From assembly GCA_031360885.1 (NCBI GenBank), contig JANMCC010000243.1, positions 1-9,352 on the forward strand: a stretch of 9,352 nt of DNA. Reading direction: 5' to 3'. Made by a program: the position numbers and the translations under genes. This document shows, one piece after another, positions 1 to 6,330 of the stretch. How positions within the stretch are numbered: position 1 is the stretch's first letter; every line of letters starts with the position of its first letter. The stretch is from Schlegelella_A sp031360885 (lineage in GTDB: Bacteria > Pseudomonadota > Gammaproteobacteria > Burkholderiales > Burkholderiaceae_C). The notes under the pieces were generated by a model, which was not told the origin of the DNA, did not search any database, and saw only the letters and a list, made by a program, of their open reading frames with translations.

Positions 1-1
1 G

Positions 2-2488
2 CGCGCCGCGCTCACCCTGGTGCGCGCCCTCGCCGGCCAGGTCGACGAGACCCTGCTCGGCCTCTGGCAGCGCTCGGGCATGCCGGCCGGCAGCTCGCTC
101 GTGGCCGTCGGCGGCTACGGCCGCGGCGAGCTGTTCCCGCATTCCGACGTCGACGTGCTCGTGATCCTGCCGGTCGACGGCACCGACGGCCTCGACCGCA
201 TGCGTCGCGCCACCGAGCGCTTAATCACCTACTGCTGGGATGCCGGCCTGGTGATCGGCTCGAGCGTGCGCACGGTCGACGAGTGCGTGGCGATGGCCCA
301 GTCCGACGTCACGGTGCAGACCGCCCTGCTCGAGGCGCGCTTCCTCGACGGCGACCGCAAGGTCTTCACCGCCTTCCAGAAGGCGACGGCCAAGGCGATG
401 GACGCCAAGGCGTTCCTGCGCGCCAAGTCGCTGGAGCTGAACCAGCGCCACCAGAAGTACGAGAACACGCCCTACTCGCTCGAGCCGAACTGCAAGGAAA
501 GCCCGGGCGGCCTGCGCGACCTGCAGACCGTCATCTGGGTGGCGCGTGCCGCCGGCCTCGGCCGCACCTGGCAGCAGCTCGCGGCGCACGGCCTGATCAC
601 GCCGTTCGAGGTGCGCCAGCTGCAGCGCAACGAAGGCGTGCTCAAGCTGATCCGCGCCCGGCTGCACATGATCGCCGGGCGGCGCGAGGACCGGCTGGTG
701 TTCGACCTGCAGACCGCCGTCGCCGAGAGCTTCGGCTACAAGTCGGCGCACGGGCAGCGCGCCTCGGAGCGGCTGATGCGCCGCTACTACTGGGCGGCCA
801 AGGCGGTGACGCAGCTCAACCAGATCCTGATGCTCAACATCGAGGAGCGCGTCAACGGCCTGCAGGACGCGCCGATGCGGCCGATCAACGACAAGTTCCT
901 CGAGAAGGGCGGCATGCTCGAGGTCGCGAGCGACGACCTCTACCAGCGCGACCCGCACGCGATCCTCGACACCTTTCTCGTCTACCAGCAGACGGTCGGG
1001 CCCAAGGGGCTCTCGGCGCGGACGCTGCGCGCCCTCTACAACGCGCGCAACCTGATGGACGGCAAGTTCCGGCGCGACCCGGTGAACCATGCCACCTTCA
1101 TGAAGATGCTGCGCGCCGATGCCGGGCAGACGCACGCCTTTCGCCTCATGAACGAGACCAGCGTGCTCGGCCGCTACCTCTGGGTGTTCCGCCGCATCGT
1201 CGGCCAGATGCAGCACGACCTGTTCCACGTCTATACGGTCGACCAGCACATCCTGATGGTGCTGCGCAACGTGCGCCGCTTCTTCATTCCCGAGCACGCC
1301 CACGAGTACCCGTTCTGCTCGCAGCTCGCCTCCACCTTCGACCGGCCATGGGTGCTGTTCATCGCCGCGCTGTTCCACGACGTCGCCAAGGGCCGCGGCG
1401 GCGACCATTCGGTGCTCGGCGAGCGCGAGGCGCGACGCTTCTGCCGCGACCACGGCGTCGAGCGCGAGGACACGCAGCTGATCGAGTTCCTGGTCGGCCA
1501 GCACCTGACGATGTCGCGCATTGCGCAGAAGGAAGACCTCTCCGATCCCGACGTGATCGCCGCCTTCGCCAAGGCGATCGGCAACGAGCGGCGCCTGACC
1601 GCGCTCTACCTGCTCACCGTGGCCGACATCCGCGGCACCAGCCCCAAGGTCTGGAACGCCTGGAAGGGCAAGCTCCTCGAGGACCTGTACCGGCTGACGC
1701 TGCGCGCCCTCGGCGGCGCGCGGCCGAACCTCGACGCCGAGATCGAGGCGACCAAGCTCGAGGCGCGCCTCCTCCTCAACCTCGCCTCGCTGCCCGGCAC
1801 GGTGGAGGTGTCGCTCTGGCGCACGCTCGAGCTCAGCGACTTCGCCCGTCACGAGGCCGGCGAAATCGCCTGGCATACGCGCTCGCTGGTCGACCTCGTC
1901 GACTCGCCGACGCCCGTGGTGCGCGCGCGGGTGAGCCCGTTCGGCGAGGGCCTTCAGGTGCTCGTCTACGCGCCCGACCGCCAGGACCTGTTCGCCCGCA
2001 CCTGCGGCTACTTCGACGGCGCCAACTTCAACATCCTCGACGCCAAGGTCCACACCACGACCAGCGGCTACGCGCTCGACACGTTCCTCGTCGTCAGCCC
2101 GCACTTCGACAGCCACTACCGCGACCTGATCGCCTACGTGGAGACGCAGCTCACGCTGGCGCTGAACGCGACCGGGCCGCTGCCCGAGCCGAGCCGCGGC
2201 CGGATCTCGCGCCGGGTGCGCTCGTTCCCGGTGACGCCGCGGGTGACGCTCAGGCCCGACGAGCGCGCCCAGCACTGGCTGCTCGGCGTCTCGGCGAGCG
2301 ACCGCTCGGGGCTGCTCTATGCGATCTCGCGCGTGCTCGCCAACCACAACATCAACCTGCAGCTCGCCAAGATCACCACCCTCGGCGAGCGGGTCGAGGA
2401 CACCTTCCTGATCGACGGCTCGGCGCTGCAGCAGAACAAGCTGCAGCTGCAGATCGAGACCGAGATGCTCGACGCGATCAGCGCCTGA
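2..2488 (+). CDS. glnD: Bifunctional PII uridylyltransferase / uridylyl-removing enzyme (5' end outside window)
   Basis: GlnD uridylylates the PII proteins (GlnB/GlnK) when glutamine is low and removes the UMP when glutamine is high, so it is the cytoplasmic nitrogen sensor upstream of glutamine synthetase and NtrBC control. The frame is open to the left edge. Counting from the GTG at 20 there are 822 residues, and GlnD is usually about 850-890, so a short N-terminal piece is missing and the GTG is not the real start. Domains in order: nucleotidyltransferase with GGYGRGEL at residues 31-38 and the metal-binding SDVD at 42-45; an HD phosphohydrolase domain (uridylyl-removing) with LFHDVAKG and the HD pair at about 453-454; two C-terminal ACT domains (glutamine sensing), about 643-715 and 752-822. 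All motifs are intact. A TTA leucine codon at 221-223 is unusual for such a GC-rich gene. The next gene, mnmH, starts two bases after the TGA. Confidence 0.97.
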   Translation, partial: RAALTLVRALAGQVDETLLGLWQRSGMPAGSSLVAVGGYGRGELFPHSDVDVLVILPVDGTDGLDRMRRATERLITYCWDAGLVIGSSVRTVDECVAMAQSDVTVQTALLEARFLDGDRKVFTAFQKATAKAMDAKAFLRAKSLELNQRHQKYENTPYSLEPNCKESPGGLRDLQTVIWVARAAGLGRTWQQLAAHGLITPFEVRQLQRNEGVLKLIRARLHMIAGRREDRLVFDLQTAVAESFGYKSAHGQRASERLMRRYYWAAKAVTQLNQILMLNIEERVNGLQDAPMRPINDKFLEKGGMLEVASDDLYQRDPHAILDTFLVYQQTVGPKGLSARTLRALYNARNLMDGKFRRDPVNHATFMKMLRADAGQTHAFRLMNETSVLGRYLWVFRRIVGQMQHDLFHVYTVDQHILMVLRNVRRFFIPEHAHEYPFCSQLASTFDRPWVLFIAALFHDVAKGRGGDHSVLGEREARRFCRDHGVEREDTQLIEFLVGQHLTMSRIAQKEDLSDPDVIAAFAKAIGNERRLTALYLLTVADIRGTSPKVWNAWKGKLLEDLYRLTLRALGGARPNLDAEIEATKLEARLLLNLASLPGTVEVSLWRTLELSDFARHEAGEIAWHTRSLVDLVDSPTPVVRARVSPFGEGLQVLVYAPDRQDLFARTCGYFDGANFNILDAKVHTTTSGYALDTFLVVSPHFDSHYRDLIAYVETQLTLALNATGPLPEPSRGRISRRVRSFPVTPRVTLRPDERAQHWLLGVSASDRSGLLYAISRVLANHNINLQLAKITTLGERVEDTFLIDGSALQQNKLQLQIETEMLDAISA

Positions 2489-2490
2489 CG

Positions 2491-3573
2491 ATGCCTTTGA
2501 TCCCGATCGCGGCGCCCGAGGCGCTCGGGCGGCTCGATTCCTTCAGCGCGATCGTCGATGCCCGCTCGGAGGGCGAATACGCGCTCGACCGTCTGCCTGG
2601 CGCGGTGAATTGGCCTTCGCTGAACGACGGCGAGCGGGCGTCGGTCGGCACCGAATACAAGCAGGTCTCGCCGTTCGCGGCGAGGAAGCGCGGCGCGGCG
2701 CTCGTCGCCCGCAACATCGCGGCGCACATCGAGCGCCACGTACTCGAGCTGCCGCGCGACTGGTCGCCGCTCGTCTACTGCTGGCGCGGCGGCCAGCGCA
2801 GCGGCGCGCTCGGGCTGGTGCTCGGGCAGATCGGCTTTCGCGTCCACGTGCTGGAAGGCGGCTACCAGGCGTTTCGCCGCGCCGTCGTCGCCGCGCTCGA
2901 GACGCTGCCGGCGACCCTGTCGCTGGTCGTCGTCTGCGGCACCACCGGCTCGGGCAAGAGCCTCCTGCTGCGTGCACTCGCCGAGCGCGGCGGGCAGGTG
3001 CTCGACCTCGAGACGCTGGCGAACCATCGCGGCTCGGTGCTCGGGCTGGTGCCGGGGGAGGCGCAGCCGTCGCAGAAGGCCTTCGACACCGCCGTCTGGG
3101 ACGTGCTGCGCCGATTCGATCCGGCGCGGCCGGTGTTCGTCGAAAGCGAGAGCGCGAAGGTCGGCGACCTGCGCGTGCCGCCGTCGCTGGTCGAGCGCAT
3201 GCGCGGGGCGCCCTGTCTCATGCTCGACCTGCCGATCGACGCGCGTGTCGCGCTGCTGCTGCGCGAGTACGCATTCTTCGTTCGCGACGTCGGAGCCTTC
3301 TGCGCTCGCCTCGACGCGCTCCGGGTCCTGCGCGGCCACGAGGTCGTCAACGCCTGGCAGGAGGCGGCACGCACCGGCCGGATCGAATCGGTAGTGCGCG
3401 ACCTGCTGGTCTCGCACTACGACCCGATCTATCTGCAATCGATGGCGCGCAACTTCACCGGCAGCGCGATGCCGCTCGCCCGGCTGACCTGGGACGGCGG
3501 CGACGAAGGACTCCGGGCCGCCGCCGAAGCGGCGGCCGCCGCGCTCGGGACAACGGGCTCGACGACCCGGTAG
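2491..3573 (+). CDS. mnmH: tRNA 2-selenouridine synthase
   Basis: MnmH (SelU, YbbB) replaces sulfur with selenium at the 2-position of the wobble uridine in certain tRNAs. It uses selenophosphate and passes through a geranylated 2-thiouridine intermediate. The 360-residue protein matches the usual length of about 360-370. An N-terminal rhodanese domain begins with VDARSEGEYALDRLPGAVNWP and carries the active-site cysteine C97 in YCWRGGQRSG. A P-loop domain follows, with Walker A GTTGSGKS at residues 150-157, then FVESESAKVG, a family signature near the middle of that domain. The ATG at 2491 lies two bases after the glnD stop and gives the N-terminus expected for the family. It has no strong Shine-Dalgarno of its own, which suggests translation coupled to glnD. 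The selenophosphate supplier selD, often a neighbour of mnmH, is not in this window. The gene ends 10 bases from a convergent gene. Confidence 0.95.
   Translation: MPLIPIAAPEALGRLDSFSAIVDARSEGEYALDRLPGAVNWPSLNDGERASVGTEYKQVSPFAARKRGAALVARNIAAHIERHVLELPRDWSPLVYCWRGGQRSGALGLVLGQIGFRVHVLEGGYQAFRRAVVAALETLPATLSLVVVCGTTGSGKSLLLRALAERGGQVLDLETLANHRGSVLGLVPGEAQPSQKAFDTAVWDVLRRFDPARPVFVESESAKVGDLRVPPSLVERMRGAPCLMLDLPIDARVALLLREYAFFVRDVGAFCARLDALRVLRGHEVVNAWQEAARTGRIESVVRDLLVSHYDPIYLQSMARNFTGSAMPLARLTWDGGDEGLRAAAEAAAAALGTTGSTTR
3516..3537. other. Strong GC hairpin in the 3' end of mnmH
   Basis: A perfect 9-bp inverted repeat, GGCCGCCGC / GCGGCGGCC, encloses a four-base CGAA loop, 34 bases before the mnmH stop. 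It encodes part of an alanine-rich tail (AAAEAAAAA). No T-run follows on either strand, so it is not a classical intrinsic terminator. It could still stall or protect transcripts where the two operons converge, because the gap between the genes is only 10 bases. It may equally be a by-product of GC-rich alanine codons. Confidence 0.3.
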
Positions 3574-3583
3574 CGGAATCTCC

Positions 3584-4336
3584 TCAGGGATCCCGGCTTG
3601 CCAGCCACTTGCCGAGCCTCTCCGAATCGCCGATCAGCTCGCCGTTGACGAACACCTGCGGCACCGTCCCTGCCTTCGCGATCGCGCCCAGCACCTTGCT
3701 GCGCACGGTGTGCGGCAGCGGCACCTCCGCATACTCGTAGCCGGCCTCGTCGAGCATCTTCTTCGCCTTGGCGCAGAACGGGCAGCCCTCGCGGGTGAGG
3801 ATTGCAACCTGGTCGGGCCGCTTCGTGCCGGGGGCGAGGTAGTCGAGCATCGTGTCGGCGTCGGACACCTCGAACGGATCGCCCGGCTTCTGCGGCTCGA
3901 GGAACATCTTCTCTATTCTCTTGTCGCGCACCAGCATCGAGTAGCGCCACGAGCGCTTGCCGAAATTGAGGTCGCTCTTGTCGACCAGCAGGCCCATCGC
4001 CTCGGTGAACGCGCCGTTGCCGTCGGGAAGGAGCAGCACGTTCTCGGCCTCCTGGTCCTTGCCCCACTCCTCCATCACGAACGGGTCGTTGACCGCGACG
4101 CAGACGATGGTGTCGATTCCCGCCTTCGTGAACGCCGGCGCCAGCTCGTTGTAGCGCGGCAGGTGGGTGGAGGAGCAGGTCGGCGTGAAGGCGCCGGGCA
4201 GCGAGAAAACGACGACGTTCTTGCCGGCGAACAGCTCGTCGGTCGTCAGCGTCGCCCAGCCGTCGTTGCGGCGGATCTTGAAGCTGACGTCGGGGACGGT
4301 CTGCCCTTCGCGGTTGGGAAGGCTTGGTTCGGACAT
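3584..4336 (-). CDS. Hybrid peroxiredoxin-glutaredoxin (glutathione-dependent peroxidase)
   Basis: This is a Prx5-type peroxiredoxin fused to a glutaredoxin, like the Haemophilus PGdx hybrid. It reduces hydrogen peroxide and organic peroxides with glutathione as electron donor, in the cytoplasm. The peroxiredoxin part (about residues 11-168) has the peroxidatic cysteine C54 in FSLPGAFTPTCSSTHLPRYN and the family stretch LNFGKRSWRYSMLV (123-136). The glutaredoxin part (about 174-250) has the CPFC redox motif at 185-188 and the cis-proline motif TVPQVF at 224-229. Its second glutathione-site motif reads GDSER (236-240) where GG(S/C)DD is usual. I chose the ATG at 4336 (250 residues, MSEPSLPNREG) because it gives a family-like N-terminus. 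An in-frame ATG at 4375 would add 13 unlike residues. No clear Shine-Dalgarno lies before 4336. The gene follows phaB in the same direction and may be read through from the PHA operon. Confidence 0.93.
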   Translation of the reverse strand: MSEPSLPNREGQTVPDVSFKIRRNDGWATLTTDELFAGKNVVVFSLPGAFTPTCSSTHLPRYNELAPAFTKAGIDTIVCVAVNDPFVMEEWGKDQEAENVLLLPDGNGAFTEAMGLLVDKSDLNFGKRSWRYSMLVRDKRIEKMFLEPQKPGDPFEVSDADTMLDYLAPGTKRPDQVAILTREGCPFCAKAKKMLDEAGYEYAEVPLPHTVRSKVLGAIAKAGTVPQVFVNGELIGDSERLGKWLASRDP

Positions 4337-4349
4337 GGCAGGGTCTCGG

Positions 4350-4373
4350 GCCGGCTGGGGCCCTCCAGCCAGC
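4350..4373 (-). other. Imperfect stem-loop between phaB and the peroxiredoxin gene
   Basis: GGCTGG (4353-4358) and CCAGCC (4365-4370) form a 6-bp stem with a six-base loop, extendable past one mismatch to GC/GC. It lies in the 52-base stretch between the phaB stop and the preferred peroxiredoxin start. No T-run follows, so it is unlikely to be an intrinsic terminator. It might act as an RNA processing or attenuation structure between phaCAB and the downstream gene. In the minus-strand RNA the purine run GGAGGG falls in the loop, 24 bases from the ATG at 4336 and therefore too far away to be its ribosome binding site. Confidence 0.3.
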
Positions 4374-4388
4374 ATCCGCCGTGCCCGA

Positions 4389-5129
4389 CTAGCCCATGTG
4401 CAAGCCGCCGTTGACCGAGAAATCGGCGCCGGTCGCGAAGCCCGACTCGTCCGACGCCACCCACGACACCATCGAAGCGATGTCCTGCGGCGTGCCCAGG
4501 CGCTTGACCGGAATGCCCGAGACGATCTTGTCGAGCACTTCCTTCCTGATCGACTTCACCATGTCGGTGGCGATGTAGCCGGGGCTCACGGTATTGACTG
4601 TCACGCCCTTGCTCGCCACTTCCTGGGCGAGGGCCATCGTGAAGCCGTGCATGCCGGCCTTCGCGGCCGAGTAGTTGGTCTGCCCGAACTGGCCCTTCTC
4701 GCCGTTCACCGACGAGATGTTGATGATGCGGCCCCAGCCGCGCTCGACCATCTCGTCGATCACCTGCTTGGTGACGTTGAACAGGCTGGTGAGGTTGGTC
4801 TCGATGACCGCGTCCCAGTCGGCGCGGGTCATCTTGCGGAACATGCCGTCGCGGGTGATGCCGGCGTTGTTGACGAGCACGTCGACCGGGCCGTGCTCGG
4901 CCTTGACCTTGGCGAAGGCCTCGACGGTCGAGTCCCAGTCGCCGACGTTGCCGACCGAGCAGTGGAACTCGAAGCCGAGCGCAGCCTGCTCGCCCAGCCA
5001 CTTGGCGTGGTCGCGGCTCGGACCGCAGCCGGCGATGACCTTGAACCCGTCCTGGTGCAGGCGCTGGCACAAACTGGTGCCTATGCCCCCCATTCCTCCC
5101 GTGACGTAAGCGATCTTTCCCTGGTTCAT
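4389..5129 (-). CDS. phaB: Acetoacetyl-CoA reductase (NADPH-dependent)
   Basis: PhaB reduces acetoacetyl-CoA to (R)-3-hydroxybutyryl-CoA, the monomer for polyhydroxybutyrate, and is the second step of the pathway encoded here. It is a 246-residue short-chain dehydrogenase/reductase, the same length as the Cupriavidus enzyme. Visible features are the Rossmann cofactor motif TGGMGGIG (residues 10-17), the structural NNAG (87-90), and a catalytic set with S140 in INISSVNGEKGQFGQTNYSAAK, Y153 and K157. The C-terminus, GADFSVNGGLHMG, is typical of PhaB. The ATG at 5129 is chosen because it begins MNQGKIAYVTGG as in relatives. The frame is open upstream for 37 more codons, but that stretch lies over the end of phaA. 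The ATG overlaps the phaA stop as ATGA, and AGAGAG directly abuts the ATG, so translation is probably coupled to phaA. Confidence 0.97.
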   Translation of the reverse strand: MNQGKIAYVTGGMGGIGTSLCQRLHQDGFKVIAGCGPSRDHAKWLGEQAALGFEFHCSVGNVGDWDSTVEAFAKVKAEHGPVDVLVNNAGITRDGMFRKMTRADWDAVIETNLTSLFNVTKQVIDEMVERGWGRIINISSVNGEKGQFGQTNYSAAKAGMHGFTMALAQEVASKGVTVNTVSPGYIATDMVKSIRKEVLDKIVSGIPVKRLGTPQDIASMVSWVASDESGFATGADFSVNGGLHMG

Positions 5130-6307
5130 CTCTCTACGCACATTGCAACACCCATGCCACCGCCGATGCAGAGCGAGGCAATGCCCTTCTTCGCGTTGCG
5201 CTTGCCCATCTCGTGCAGGAGCGTCACGAGGATGCGGCAACCCGAGGCGCCGATCGGGTGGCCGATGGCGATCGCGCCGCCGTTGACGTTGACCTTGCTC
5301 GTGTCCCAGCCCATTTCGTTGTTGACCGCGCAGGCCTGCGCGGCGAACGCCTCGTTGATCTCGAGCAGGTCGAGGTCCTGGGCCTTCCAGCCGGCGCGCT
5401 GCAGCGCCTTCTGCGATGCCGGCACCGGGCCCATGCCCATCAAGGCCGGGTCGAGCGCGACGGTGGCGTAGCTGGCGATCCGCGCCAGCGGCGTCAGGCC
5501 GAGCTGCTCGGCGCGCTTGGCGGTCATGACGACCACGCCGGCAGCGCCGTCGTTGAGCCCCGAGGCGTTGCCGGCGGTGACGGAGCCGGCCTTGTCGAAC
5601 GCGGGCTTCAGACCCGAGAGCGCTTCGGCGCTGGTCTTGCGGTTGATGAACTCGTCGGCGGCGAAGACGACCGGATCGCCCTTTCTCTGCGCGATCGAGA
5701 ACGGCACGATCTCGTCCTTGAAACGGCCGCCTTCCTGGGCTGCCGCCGCCTTCTGCTGTGAGCCGAGGGCGAGCGCGTCCTGCTTCTCGCGGCTGACCTC
5801 GTACTTCCTGGCCACGTTCTCGGCCGTGATGCCCATGTGGTACTTGTTGTAGACATCCCAGAGGCCGTCGGTGATCATCGAGTCGACCATCTTCCAGTCG
5901 CCCATGCGCTGGCCTTCGCGCGAGCCGAGCAGCACGTGCGGCGCCAGGCTCATGTTCTCCTGGCCGCCGGCGATGCCGATCTCGTAGTCGCCGTCGCGGA
6001 TCGCCTGCGCCGCGAGCATCACGGCCTTGAGGCCCGAGCCGCAGACCGCGTTGATCGTCAGCCCCGGCACGCTCTGCGGCAGGCCGCTCTTGACGACGGT
6101 CTGGCGCGCCGGGTTCTGGCCCGAGCCTGCCGTCAGCACCTGGCCGAGGATGACCTCGCCGATCTGGTCGCCGGTGAGCCTGGCCCGCTCGAGCAGGCTG
6201 ACGATGACGGCGGCGCCGAGCTCCGGGGCCGGCGTCTTGGAAAGGGTGCCGCCGAACTTGCCGACCGCGGTGCGCGCGGCGGCGACGATGACGATGTCTG
6301 TACTCAT
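5126..6307 (-). CDS. phaA: Acetyl-CoA acetyltransferase (beta-ketothiolase)
   Basis: PhaA condenses two acetyl-CoA to acetoacetyl-CoA, the first step of PHB synthesis; it is a cytosolic tetramer in the known members. The 393-residue product has the usual length and all thiolase signatures: the acyl-accepting cysteine C89 in INAVCGSGLKAV, the GQENMS stretch, the active-site histidine H350 in GGAIAIGHPIGASG, and the second catalytic cysteine C380 in CIGGGMGVAMCVER at the C-terminus. The ATG at 6307 gives MSTDIVIVAAARTAVGKFGG, a standard thiolase start, and is preceded by a Shine-Dalgarno. The open frame continues far upstream antisense-free over phaC, but that extension is a low-complexity shadow. 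The gene sits 23 bases after phaC and overlaps phaB by four bases, so the three are one operon. Confidence 0.97.
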   Translation of the reverse strand: MSTDIVIVAAARTAVGKFGGTLSKTPAPELGAAVIVSLLERARLTGDQIGEVILGQVLTAGSGQNPARQTVVKSGLPQSVPGLTINAVCGSGLKAVMLAAQAIRDGDYEIGIAGGQENMSLAPHVLLGSREGQRMGDWKMVDSMITDGLWDVYNKYHMGITAENVARKYEVSREKQDALALGSQQKAAAAQEGGRFKDEIVPFSIAQRKGDPVVFAADEFINRKTSAEALSGLKPAFDKAGSVTAGNASGLNDGAAGVVVMTAKRAEQLGLTPLARIASYATVALDPALMGMGPVPASQKALQRAGWKAQDLDLLEINEAFAAQACAVNNEMGWDTSKVNVNGGAIAIGHPIGASGCRILVTLLHEMGKRNAKKGIASLCIGGGMGVAMCVER

Positions 6308-6315
6308 GTCGGTTG

Positions 6316-6320
6316 CTCCA
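6316..6320 (-). promoter_or_regulatory. Ribosome binding site of phaA
   Basis: On the minus strand TGGAG lies eight bases before the ATG at 6307, inside the 23-base phaC-phaA spacer. It is the clearest Shine-Dalgarno in the operon and fixes the phaA start against the long open frame upstream. Confidence 0.7.
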
Positions 6321-6330
6321 GGATGTGCAT

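Noticed and set aside
221..2347. 708-residue open frame antisense to glnD
   Set aside because: It is a shadow in a GC-rich gene. The product is a low-complexity Arg/Ala/Val/Glu-rich chain without any domain, while the plus-strand frame carries all GlnD motifs.
283..2490. Long in-frame upstream extension of mnmH across glnD
   Set aside because: The extra residues are Arg/Pro/Ala-rich shadow sequence. MnmH homology begins exactly at the ATG at 2491.
2317..3438. 373-residue minus-strand open frame opposite mnmH
   Set aside because: No recognisable domain, and composition typical of a GC-driven shadow. MnmH has intact catalytic motifs in this region.
3587..3594. GGGATCCC palindrome at the convergent junction
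   Set aside because: An eight-base palindrome without a T-run or repeat partner, expected by chance. It is mostly within the last codons of the peroxiredoxin gene.
4167..5471. 434-residue plus-strand open frame opposite phaB/phaA
   Set aside because: A shadow frame. phaB and phaA on the minus strand have full-length products with all active-site residues.
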